Shown here in pieces: positions 10,857 to 20,409 of a DNA stretch of 64,000 nt (position 1 is its first letter; each line of letters opens with the position of its first letter). Origin of the DNA: Obelidium mucronatum. Taxonomy: Eukaryota > Chytridiomycota > Chytridiomycetes > Chytridiales > Chytriomycetaceae. A program made the position numbers and the translations under genes. The notes below the pieces were generated by a model that was given only the letters and a program-made list of their open reading frames with translations, made no database searches and was not told the DNA's origin. Where the stretch lies: positions 124,001-188,000 of the forward strand of contig JAIVFH010000044.1 in the NCBI GenBank assembly GCA_025765595.1. The letters run 5' to 3'.

Positions 10857-12189
10857 AAGACTAAGTCTGCTGGTAAAAGTGTGGATAACCAGGATGAAAC
10901 TCCAAGATCAAGGTAGTATCACAATCTTGATCTTCTTAATTTGATTATTTATTATTTATTATTATTTTACCAGAGCGTCTGCATCTCAATCAGCATCAAA
11001 AACACAATCCAGGTTAGTTGCGTCTATTTTTGTTTGATTTTTTTAATTCTAAAAAAGCCACGTAGTCTCAACAACCGCAACCAGGCCAGGCCCAATGCCA
11101 ACATTGAATACCAGGCGCCACCTCACTCAAATAATCAAGCAGGGAGCTCGAGACCCACGCCACCAGTCCTTACGTTTGCTGCTGCCCTGAATCCTGAGTG
11201 AGTGTGCAATGTTTTGACCAATGCTCCTGACACCTAACTCAATATTGCCAATCAATAGGCGCAAAGCCGCAATCTACACGAGCTTCAAGGTGGCCGCTTT
11301 GACGGTGGACTTGTTTCCAGTCCCTGGTGCACCTCAACAAGTCATTGCGTGGCAGGCCTTTGCCAAGATGCTTGGCAATGGCAACAGCGTCACTCAAACC
11401 AAAGATCAATACTCAGCGGACAAATTGGCGATTTTTAATTATGTGAGTTGCTTTCTTTTTTATTTGGACCGCTTTCGCTCAACATTATCAGCACATGACA
11501 AAAACACAAAAGTATCGCAGTGACATTCTGAACAGGGCTGCCAAGTTCATCAAAGCCAACAATCCATACAATCTTCCAGAAGGCTCCGAGGGTGCCGCTG
11601 CTGCCGCTGCTGACCTGATCACAACTGACTCCAAGTACGTACAACCAAAATTGACTAAAATTCATCTAAAATCGTCAATTTATTCTACAGGTATCTATTT
11701 GTATCGAAAGTATCATCCAGTGGTCGTTTGTTGCTCCAATCCCAGTTTCTCAGTCCAGCGTTCCTTCGAGTTGCAACCCACATTGCTACTGATAGCTCTG
11801 TCAGCAACATCCGCAATTTTCGGGAACTTTCGAAACATCCAGAGTTCATGTTTGCCTGTGCCGCTGTTGTGAGTGTGCTTTTTTAATTCTTCACCTTAAT
11901 CAATCACTCATTATCACATTGGGCAGACTCGCCACCTCCTGGAACGAATTGCGCTACAACAAACCGGAACTTTCAACGAATCATGCTCATCAGCCCTGGT
12001 GTACTCGGAATACATGGAGATTTTGGCGGATTCTTCGACACAGGCAAAGATGGAACAGAAAGCCGAACGGTTTTATTTGGAATTGGAAAAAAAAATCAAG
12101 AAGAAGCCTGATGTTGGTGGCCAGAAGTGTGACAGTGATGTTGGTAGTGACGCGGAAGCGAATTGAGTGTGTTTATTTGGAATAAATCA

Positions 12190-12480
12190 GTGTTTCAAAT
12201 GCATTCTCAATTATGTCAGATTACGTGTAACATTACAAAATGCATGAAATGATTTAGTTTATTTTAAAACAATTGCAAAATGCTCAAAATCATTTATGAT
12301 GATCTCGCTCTATTTAGAAATTCAATGAGATATTTGCAAGAATCTCAGATATTCGCCAAATCCAGCAAATGGATTCAGATCTGGGAAAATCATTTCCTTA
12401 GATTTGAAATGATTTTGAAAATTTCAGGTATTTGAAATGCGATGCGAAATCCTGGCGAATCGATTGGCCCATTTGAAAAA
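12190..12480 (-). repeat. Subterminal repeats, right end of the Plavaka-like element
   Basis: AT-rich stretch with several AAATGATTT and ATTTGAAATG motifs, the reverse complement of the left-end ATTTCAAAT motif. No coding potential seen. Confidence 0.55.
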
Positions 12481-12525
12481 TTAAGACACATTATAATTTA
12501 TTATGTTACAACTAATCGCATTTGG

Positions 12526-12539
12526 CAGTTTTCCTGATG
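12526..12539 (-). repeat. Right terminal inverted repeat of the Plavaka-like element
   Basis: Reads CATCAGGAAAACTG on the minus strand and pairs with the left end at 1891. Confidence 0.75.
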
Positions 12540-12792
12540 CACAGAAGAGGACTTTTATATCATTGGCTCCGTCGAGGGTATAATCCGTTCTTCTGTCAAT
12601 CAGGAAGCTCTCTAAGCAGTTGTTGCGGAACTGTGCAGAGTACGGGCGGTCGAGCCGGAATGGGGCAAGTTGATTCATTTTGAAGTGGAGGAGCTTGATG
12701 GCATCTTGGGTAATACATAGATTGAGGCGGTTCTCGAATACAAATTCTTGGCTAGAGGTTTGAAAAAGTGGCTTTGGTGCAGCTGGCGTCAT
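12540..12792 (-). pseudogene. CRN-like NTPase gene, N-terminal part, cut off by the transposon
   Basis: The minus-strand frame starts with ATG at 12792 and encodes about 84 residues (FENRLNL..., FLIDRR..DYTLDG) before running into the terminus of the Plavaka-like element. The frame on this side of the transposon is in phase with the P-loop segment that begins at 1888, once the element and one target dinucleotide are discounted. This is therefore the 5' end of the same gene. No ubiquitin-like CRN header is visible before the ATG. The gene cannot make a full product as it stands. Confidence 0.6.
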
Positions 12793-12869
12793 GGCTACAG
12801 TTCTGACGTTGCTCTCGTTTTTTGGGGAAGAAAAAACAAAGTGAAAACTTTTCCATAGTAATAAGCTGT

Positions 12870-13108
12870 TTATTGATCAAGATTGATGTGAATTATGTTT
12901 TCCTGGGTCCCAAATACGCACTGGACACTCTCAAACGAGCCCACCTTGAAAAACACAGTTATTCTGTTTGAATGATTTCGGACATTTGTCGGTTGTCCTG
13001 ATTTGCTGCGTCGAAGATCCACCACTACGTAATCTGATGCGCCCAGTTTAAAGTACTTTCCAGCTGGTGAGAATCTCAACAAATGCTCCGCAATTCCGTC
13101 ACCATTAA
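12870..13108 (-). pseudogene. CRN-associated nuclease-like gene, 3' part, split by copia 2
   Basis: The minus-strand frame ends with a stop at 12870. It contains GKYFKLGASDYVVVDLR and a segment ending in TVFFK..F..V.CVFG, which resembles the end of the restriction-endonuclease-like domain found on CRN proteins. It runs without a stop into the copia 2 LTR at 13109 and continues in phase on the far side at 20129. The host gene is upstream of, and on the same strand as, the CRN-like NTPase gene, so the two look like a tandem pair. The family call rests on remembered motifs. Confidence 0.5.
13104..13108. repeat. Target-site duplication of copia 2 (ATTAA)
   Basis: ATTAA occurs at 13104-13108 and again at 20129-20133, directly outside the two LTRs. 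Confidence 0.88.
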
Positions 13109-13310
13109 TGTTTGATATGTCAAACGGGAATTCTGGATAATAAAGTTATTGTTTATTGTAATTCACTTTTTCGGAGTTTTAATTAGTAATAGAATGTTCC
13201 AGAATCGTCCCGCCCGCCATACACGTCCAACAACGGAATCCTGACGTATCCTTGAGTTGTCCGTGATCGTAATAGCTGGACTATTGGCGTTCTAGTCAGC
13301 GGATCAAACA
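13109..13310 (-). repeat. 3' LTR of copia 2
   Basis: 202 bp, TG...CA, with the same termini as the copy at 19937-20128. It carries an extra 10 bp (TAATAGAATG-like) near 13190. Confidence 0.88.
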
Positions 13311-13443
13311 CCCCCTTGCGACAATGTGCAGCGGGTTGACGATCACTATAATATCTTCCCCCTTGCGGCAATTTGCGCAGGTTGGAGCTTTTACTTAATA
13401 ATTTTAAATTTTAATAATAAATATATCCCCCCTTGTATTTATT

Positions 13444-14067
13444 TCAAAATTTGAAGTGGCGAATAGCGTTTGCTCGCTCATCTCCATTTTGTAATTCGGT
13501 AAGAGTCCTCATACCCATTTGTCTTACAAGCTCTTTATGTTGTTTTACTGGTAATGCTTTTGTAAGGATATCAGCAACCATTAATTCGGTTGGACAATAA
13601 ATTAATTTTATTTCTTTGTTTTCTAAGTGTTCTCGAATAAAGAACATTTTAATATCCATGTGTTTTACTCTCGCATGATGTACTGGATCAATCGCGATAG
13701 CCATGGTTGACATATTATCTTGGAAGATTGTCATCGGATCTTCGATTTCAATATTTAATTCTTCCAATAACATTTGCAGCCATCTCGCTTCTTTGACAGC
13801 TTCGGTAAGTGCAATAAATTCAGCCTCAGTCGATGATAATGCAACTGTTGATTGTTTCTTTGAGAACCAATTGATCAGGCAGCCGAACGCATAAACGACA
13901 AAGCCGGAACGGGACTTTCGTTGAGGTTCGCCAGCGTAGCTCGCATCTGCCATTATGAAAGGCGCAGTTTTGCCTTTTAGTTTTATTGGATCACCCGTGA
14001 TTCGGGACATCATCGGTGCATCAGTATCTTGGTCATTTGCGTTTGGATCGTCCGATGCCGTATCCAT
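13444..14067 (-). pseudogene. copia 2 RNase H portion of pol
   Basis: About 207 codons with the copia RNase H pattern: ADASYAGE, a WFSKKQSTVALSSTEAEF segment (standard SSTEAE), FQDNMSTMAIA and a terminal ADILTKALP. It should continue from the RT frame at 14145, but an intervening stop or frame change separates the two. In an active element it would degrade the RNA strand during reverse transcription. Confidence 0.85.
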
Positions 14068-14144
14068 GATTATAACTGGATTTTGCGTCGGTTTATAAAA
14101 TAGACCTAAATCGTAAGTAAATCTTACGTATTTTAAAACTCTAA

Positions 14145-16946
14145 TTAATGCATCGTAATCGCATTGTCTAGGTTTATTTTGGTATTGCTCAAGTCTGGTC
14201 TCGTCACTTGCGCCAGGTGAGATAGTTTCATATTTATCGATAATATTTGTTTCTTTATCTTATTACATATGATTAGTGGACTGTTTTCATTGTGTGTCCA
14301 AGATTCACTTAATGGCGATTCCTTCATTTGGTCTCGGGTAATATCCCAAAAACCGGTTTCTTTCAATAATTCTTTGGTATAATTCGTTTGTCCTAACCAT
14401 ATTCCGCCATTTATTCTTTCAATTTGGACTTTTAACATCCAGTTGGCGTTATCATTTTCGGTAATTGTGAATTTTTGTTTTAAAAGAGTTTTAACTATTT
14501 CGATCGCGTCTTTAGAATTACTCGCAATTAGAATGTCATCTACGTATATAAGTACTATTATCATTTGTTTTGTTTCAGAGTCAAATTTAAACATCATACA
14601 GTTATCGGATGCAAGTTGTTTGTATCCATTGTTCTTAAAATGGTCGCGAATAACTTTATAAAATTCTCGCGAGGACTGGTGAAGTCCGTATAACGTTTTC
14701 TTTAATTCGGCAATTAGTGGGTCACCTTCATTATTTGTTTCTTCGAAACTGGGTGGCATTCTCATAAAATTCTTTTCTCTTAGTATTCCATGTAAGAACG
14801 CGGTCTTTATGTCTGCCGTTGATGTATGCAACCCAAGTAACATAGCAAGAGCTAAAGTTAATCGAATGGCTTTCATTCTAACAACCGGTGAGAATGTTTC
14901 TTCATAGTCTTCATTTTTAATTTGACCTGATCCAACAGCAACAAGTCTTGCTTTGAATCTTTCCAGGAAACCTAAAGGATCCTGTTTGTAGTCGAATACC
15001 CATTTGGAATTTATCAACTTTCTGCCTTCGGGTAATTCTTTTATGCTTTTCTTGTCGAAAACCCCCAAGTCTCTCAGCGATTCAAATTCAATCAGCATCG
15101 CTTTCTTCAGGTAACTTGCGAATTTATGATTTATTGCTTCTTTTAAATTCTTCGGTACTGGACCTAAATCGGAGACTTTTATTTTCCCAGGCGGTGTTGC
15201 TGAATCAGCAACGTCATCCCAGTTTATTTTATCTTTTGGAGCCCGTGTGCGATTTATATTCACCGCAGCGGCTTTAAATTTTATTTCTTGTTTGTTTACA
15301 AAGTCATCGAGTTTTCGGTATTGTTTTTCTATTTTCTTTCGATGGTTTCTGTGTTCAATTGAATTACTTGATTTGTTTTCGTCATCAGCTAATAGTTTAA
15401 ATAATTTCACATTATTTGTCATTAATTCGTCTAAGACGATCGAGGTTAATACTTCGGGTATGTCTTCGACGTTATTTTCGTTTATTTCAAATTTATAATT
15501 AACGCCATACATTTTAGGTTTCGAGACGATGTTTTTCTTCAATGGTTCCATCACATTGAGTTTCGGTCGTTTCGATCCAACATCCGCAGTCGTTGGCCCT
15601 TTTTCTTTGGCATTTGGTTCTGTATTTAATTTTGGAATTAATACTGGTTTGTTTTCCGTTTTCCGTTTCTTATTTATTTTCTTAATGTATTTAATTTCAT
15701 CTGATTTAGCACACTTTCCTGCCAACGGGATTCGCGCTTCTCCTTCAAGATCGCTCATGTCGCTGATATTGGGAGATTCTAAATCAAGTGAGTCTACTTC
15801 ATCTTTTCCATTTGCATTCAATATTTCTTTTTCTTTTGGATTTTTATATTGAATCACCTCTTCCTCAGGACACCCGAGGGATTCTGCGTGTTTCGCTGGA
15901 TTTGTGTGGTTCTGGCCGGATACGTTCACAGTCTCCAGTCGGAGTTGACCCTGGAAATTTAAGTTTGTGTCTAGGACCTTTGTTTCAGTTCCGGAAATAT
16001 TTGGCGGTTGCGTTTCTCCGGTAAGTACCACTTCTTTCGGGACACTTGCACCAAATATTTCAGCCGTACTCACACCCTTGAATTCTTCAACATGTAGGTC
16101 TTTATATGCCGATTGTTGAAGTAGGAACGGATTCAAGTGATGCGGTCTCAGGACTAGACCAGGAAAGATTGTCGGGTAACATCGAATGTGGTACTCGGTA
16201 TTCACAGACGCCGTTCTAAAATTATAAACCCGCAGCAGCGAATTACCGTCAAATCCCAAGAAAATAACCGGTTCTCCTTTATGGAACTTGGTTCTGCGGA
16301 CGAGTGGGTCTTTTATTTTTCTGACCTCGGCTCTTATTTCTTCGGGAATTAACTTCATCGCTAGGCAACCAAATGGATGGAAGTTTCGAATATCTATATT
16401 TATTGGTCGTGGTAATTGTTGGCACGGTATTTTCTTTGTAGTTGAATGCACTGACGCATTTTCTGTTAGTACAGTATAATCTAACGCAAACTCTATATAT
16501 TCAGGTGGGAGAAGACTCTGTTGTAGGGCACACGCCGCTCTATGGCCGGTTACTCCAATTGGTTGTTCGGCTCCACCATTAAATTCTTTTATATAACTTG
16601 GCGAAGGTTTGTGTTCCCATAAGTTATCAGGTTTTTCACAAAACTCATTAAAATCTTTTGTATCCATTTCACCTCTATCAGATCTCCATTCAACTATTTT
16701 AATGTTATGTTTCTTTTGTATTTTCTCACCGAATTCTCCAATCTTTTGGTCTAAGTCTTTCTTGTTTCGATGCCATAATAACCATTTAAATTTTGTACAG
16801 GCGTAAACAATCAGACTTGCATATTTATATCTATGATACGTTTCCATTAATAGTGGGAATGTATCTTCGTATAATGTGTATCCAAAAGTCGGTGCGGTAA
16901 GTTTTGACGAACCAATTGGTTTTCTTTTAATGGCAAATGTTAGAAC
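14145..16946 (-). pseudogene. copia 2 integrase core and reverse transcriptase portion of pol
   Basis: A long minus-strand frame of about 930 codons. It enters from the chromovirus insert and begins the copia part at AIKRKPIGSS. It has the second integrase Asp in WRSDRGEM and a Glu in IKEFNGGAEQ. A long acidic/basic linker follows, then RT with SKWVFDYK, TADIKTAFLHG and the YVDDI catalytic box. The first part of the integrase zinc domain lies on the other side of the insert, so no intact integrase can be made. The frame stops at 14145, before RNase H. Confidence 0.85.
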
Positions 16947-16949
16947 CAG

Positions 16950-17600
16950 ATAGTCAATAAAAGACTTAAGGGTTCTTGAAGGCACGAGGGCTTAGGGGGC
17001 ACGAGGGCTTGTCCAATAACGGCTTGAGGTCACGAGAGACGGGATTGAAGAGTTACAAAACTGAAGACTAACACAGAATGTATTGAAACTGAACTAAAAC
17101 TCAGAGCAGAAAGCTTGCTATTTATGCAAGTTCTGGGATTTCAAATAACAAAAGTTCAAAACTGAAAACAAACTGAAAATCAAACAGAAATTGTGATAGC
17201 AAGAGTGATAGCACAATAATATGTGAAATCAAGAATGATATCACAAAATGAAACTGAAAAACTTAGTAAAGTGACAAATCAAAGATGACAAATACAAAAA
17301 TAGAAACTTAAAGTAAAAAGTTACTAGCGGGAATCGAACCCGGGTTTCCACCGTGAGAGTCGCGCGTAATGACCACCAAGCTACGGAACTATAGAGAAAT
17401 ATGCCTATAAGACTGGTAATTCCTAACATCATCCCCTTCTTTTCTTGCGATTGCGAACACTTGTAGCAATCGCACCAGGACCAGGCTTATCGGGATATTT
17501 GGCATGGAATTCAGAAACCAACTCAGCAGAACCAGAAACATTGGCAGCAGGCTCCCAAGAGCGGTCAGAGTTAGAATAACCCATCCAGTGCACTAAATAT
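16950..17600 (-). mobile_element. Chromovirus (Ty3/gypsy) 3' fragment inserted in the copia 2 integrase
   Basis: From 17600 down to 17429 the minus strand encodes the end of a chromodomain (VHWMGYSNSDRSWEP, then ELVSEFHAKYPDKPG) and a short basic tail ending in TGA. A sequence starting TGTTAGGAATTACC at 17428 then runs about 460 bp to about 16966, with a TATA-like CATAAATAG near 17120, as expected of a 3' LTR. Copia coding sequence resumes on both sides. Only the last part of a chromovirus is present: no RT, integrase or 5' LTR. I see no target duplication, so this is a template-switch, repair or deletion product rather than a standard insertion. Confidence 0.75.
17320..17391 (-). other. tRNA-like sequence (A and B box) inside the chromovirus LTR
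   Basis: The minus strand has a TAGCTTGGTGG A-box-like and a GGTTCGATTCC B-box motif at tRNA spacing, with CTCTCAC where an anticodon loop of tRNA-Glu(CTC) would be. The acceptor ends do not pair, so it is not a functional tRNA gene. It may be a captured tRNA or SINE segment in the LTR. Confidence 0.55.
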
Positions 17601-19911
17601 TACAGTCCGTATCGCATTTCGAAAAATCAAATTCAATGTTTCTTTCTTTTAACGTGCGACATACGCCTTTTACACCGATGTGGTTTAATTTATAGTGCCA
17701 TTTCATATAATCATTTTCTACTTTCTTATTTTGTGAAGTTGGCATAATAAATTTCTTTTTCTTTTCTTCTTTAGCGTTTAATTGCTCATCTTTCTTATCG
17801 CTCGGTTTTGTTTTATTAGTTTTGGTATTATTTGCTTTTTCTTTGTTTTGTCGGATTTTCGAAATTTCGAGATAATATAAGTCGCCATGCCTTTTCCCTA
17901 TTTGAACCATTTGATTTAATTCTTTTAAGTATAGATGTACCGCATTTTTGTTTAAAACGATTGCGTCGTCCGATTCACCCAGTAGGTGTGTGACTGACAT
18001 CAATGCTTCAGTTAACTCAGGTACGTATAACACGTCTTCGACTTTTCTCTTTATTCCATTTCCGATTTCCAGAACAATAGTTCCGTATCCTTCTACCGGA
18101 ATTTTTGAGTCGTTTGCTAAGTATACGTATTTTCCGTTCGATGGTCTAAAGTCAATTAAATCCTTTTTATTCGGAGTCATGTATTTTGATGCTCCACAAT
18201 CAACCATATCTTTGGTTGTCTCGGTATTTAATTTAACTTTGTTTGCGATCAATTTGTTACATTTTTGGCAACCACAACATTTTATTTCAAATAATCCGAC
18301 TTTGTTTAAAATATTTTCAAATAACTTCAATAAATAATTATTATCTTTCGATAATTCCGTTGTAAATTCAAAGTTTGCCTCTTTACTCATCGGAATCTTC
18401 GTCGTTGTCATCGGAAGAGTTTCTTTCAGAGTCGTCATTGGTTTTTCTGGAATCTTCTTCGGTTCCTCCAACAAAACATGCTCTGGTGGGTTCAACTTCC
18501 TCCTTTTTGTATTTTGTTTGTTAATATTATTTATATTATTTTCATTTGAACTTACGTTCAACAAAGCTTGAAGTCTACTCATGTCTTCTTCTTTGACTTC
18601 GACATGATTTCCACGCGTACGTTGTTCAGTCTTTGGCTTCTTTTTGTAAGTACTTTCACGTTCGCGTTGAAACTTGCTTCGTTTTGACTTTGCATCCAAA
18701 ATCGCTTTCTCCAACTCCTTGTGTTTACCAAATTTCATCATAGTGTTGACTTTGGAACAATCTTTGAGTTCGTGAGGAGCTCCCGAAGGATGAAGGACGC
18801 ATTGATTCACCGGGGATTCACTACGTTCGCGTTTCTTCGACTGGTAACTATTGTTTTGTTGTCGATTTTCGTCTTCGCGTTCGTATTTCTTACTGTATCG
18901 CCCCCCCTTGTAATATGGATCAAATACAGACGAATTTGCTTTGGCTTTGGCCGCGGTTTGTTCCTTTTCGAGTTCGTTTTGATAATCTCGAAGACATCCA
19001 CTCATTGCATCCAGCAAGGTACGTGCCGAATTGAACTTATTGTGGCCGTCTTTGCGAATTTCTGAAGCAACATGCATGAAACAGTTTCCCATTACAGTGT
19101 TGGGATTGGGAAGCATAGCCTTACATGCCGCTAAAAACAAATCTGTCAAGATATTGTCCAACACCGTCGTTTCATCATTCGGTGCGTATCTTGGCTTTAA
19201 AACTTGTGCTTCGTCTTTGAACTTTTCAGCTTCAGCCAGGAACGACTTCAAATTGGCAGCGTCATTGCGTTTGAATTGACCCGCTAGATTCAAGACTTTC
19301 GTAAAATACTCCGAGGCCTGGGTTCCCGAGGCATCAACGTGAGCGATTTCCGATTCCAATACTTTGATGGCGTTGAACAAGGTAGGTTTCGCCTTAAACT
19401 TCTCATCGCGAGACACTTTGTTGATTAAATCCGCATCTTTATGAAATAATTCATAAAGTTTCGCGAAAGCTTCAGCGTGGCGCGACTTAATTTTCTTCGC
19501 CTTTTCAACCTTCTTGTTGTATTGTTCAAGTTCCATGTCGTACGCCTTCCATTGAGATACGTACAAATTGTTTCTGTTTTCGTAACTCTTAATTGACGCG
19601 GCGTTTGCAGTAATATTGGTATTTGCTGTAGCAGCGTCCAAAGCACCCTCTTCAATAGTTTCGGGCATCAAGACCGGATGTTCAGGTCGTTGAATAGTTG
19701 GCTCCCTTGGCCCCGCGATGGTTTTATAGTCCATCAACTCATCATCTTCGGTGAATTCATTATTGAATCCGAGACTTTGATAAATAATGGCCAAGTCTTT
19801 TTGACATTGTGCCCAGTTAAGAGCTGTGTAGCCCCCTTCATAAGTTTTGCGAAATTTCCCAATAAGGAAGTTCGCGTTTTTGTTTTGGCTCGAGTTGTCG
19901 TTTGAGAGCAT
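17593..19911 (-). pseudogene. copia 2 gag-protease and start of integrase
   Basis: The 772 codons start at an ATG at 19911, about 25 bp inside the 5' LTR. The first half is a charged, helical gag. A protease-like segment VDCGASKYMT follows near 18190, with Cys where copia protease has Ser in DSGA. Next is the GAG-pre-integrase motif MKWHYKLNHIG. The frame ends at CDTDCNI, inside the zinc-binding part of integrase, where the chromovirus insert begins. No CCHC knuckle of normal spacing is obvious. Confidence 0.85.
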
Positions 19912-19936
19912 TATTACGTCGTTAAATACGTTGTTG

Positions 19937-20128
19937 TGTTTGATATGTCAAACGGGAATTCTGGATAATAAAGTTATTGTTTATTGTAATTCACTTTTTC
20001 GGAGTTTTAATTAGTTCCAGAATCGTCCTGCCCGCCATACACGTCCAACAACGGAATCCTGACGTATCCTTGAGTTGTCCGTGATCGTAATAGCTGGACT
20101 ATTGGCGTTCTAGTCAGCGGATCAAACA
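19937..20128 (-). repeat. 5' LTR of copia 2
   Basis: 192 bp with 8-bp inverted termini, followed by the ATTAA duplication at 20129-20133. Confidence 0.88.
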
Positions 20129-20300
20129 ATTAACAAATAATTCAATACCCCAGCGAAGGTCTCCATTCAAGTAAAAGTCAATCTCGCCAAGAACAGTTCC
20201 TGATTGAATCTGGATAAATCTTTGATAGCTCTGGACAAATTGAGCAATCCGCCCTTGCAAACCGAGCCAAAAACAAACGCTGAAAAACCGGGATTTGATT
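20129..20300 (-). pseudogene. CRN-associated nuclease-like gene, 5' part, split by copia 2
   Basis: The minus strand encodes LGEIDFYLNGDLRWGIEL just before the copia 2 insertion point. The E-x-D...G-I-E spacing resembles the catalytic core of REase-type domains on CRN proteins, though the residue after GIE is not the usual lysine. The frame is in phase with 13108-12870. The true start is unclear: a stop lies in this frame near 20305, and an ATG in another frame at about 20308 suggests a further frame break or an intron. Confidence 0.45.
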
Positions 20301-20409
20301 ATTCATCTGATATTTGAAATAGAAATGCGTATTTACTTCCTTAAACTTTTACATCCAGTGGATAAACGTAGCGATAAGAAAAAACAGCTGAAAAAGACAC
20401 TCGTCTCTG

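Larger units (their letters stand above)
5775..12166 (+). pseudogene. Companion gene of the Plavaka-like element, split by a copia insertion
   Basis: Exons read 5775-5839, 5900-6061, 6110-6118, then (after the copia) 10862-10912, 10974-11012, 11066-about 11198, 11261-11440, 11491-about 11632, about 11691-11869 and 11927-12166. They are joined by 44-61 bp GT..AG introns. With the copia and one AAGAC copy removed, the frame stays open from the ATG to the TGA. The product starts with an acidic region, has two Lys/Arg clusters that could be nuclear localisation signals (RKKRKQ near 5910), and ends in an alpha-helical charged domain with KKIKKK. I do not recognise a named domain. Its position suggests a role like the second, DNA-binding protein of CACTA elements; that is inference. 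As it stands the coding sequence is interrupted by 4.7 kb. Confidence 0.65.
1891..12539. mobile_element. Plavaka-like (CACTA-superfamily) DNA transposon, with a copia element nested inside
   Basis: The ends are inverted copies of CATCAGGAAA(A)CTG at 1891 and 12539, flanked by a CA dinucleotide on both sides (1889-1890 and 12540-12541). Removing the element rejoins a CRN-like P-loop in frame, which fixes the boundaries independently. Inside are a multi-exon Plavaka-type transposase on the minus strand and a divergent multi-exon gene on the plus strand. Both ends carry ATTTCAAATG-type subterminal repeats in opposite orientation. The span is 10.65 kb, of which about 4.74 kb is the later copia insertion, so the element itself is about 5.9 kb. 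Plavaka elements are related to CACTA elements, which often carry a second gene and subterminal repeats. Confidence 0.82.
13109..20128 (-). mobile_element. Ty1/copia LTR retrotransposon 2, minus strand, decayed
   Basis: The LTRs are 19937-20128 (5', 192 bp) and 13109-13310 (3', 202 bp). They differ by a 10-bp insertion or deletion and at least one substitution. Each LTR has perfect 8-bp inverted ends, TGTTTGAT...ATCAAACA, and the element is flanked by ATTAA. A purine run GCAAGGGGG adjoins the 3' LTR internally. The coding region is in three pieces: gag-protease-start of integrase, integrase-RT, and RNase H. It is interrupted by a chromovirus-derived insert (about 16950-17600) and a frame break near 14070-14150. 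It is clearly older than copia 1. Confidence 0.92.

Noticed and set aside
17320..17391. A functional tRNA-Glu gene
   Set aside because: A and B boxes are present, but the acceptor stem does not pair and the T stem has a mismatch, so it is described as tRNA-like only.
16950..17600. An independent complete gypsy insertion or solo LTR
   Set aside because: Coding sequence of the chromodomain is attached to only one LTR and no target duplication is visible, which fits neither a solo LTR nor a full element.
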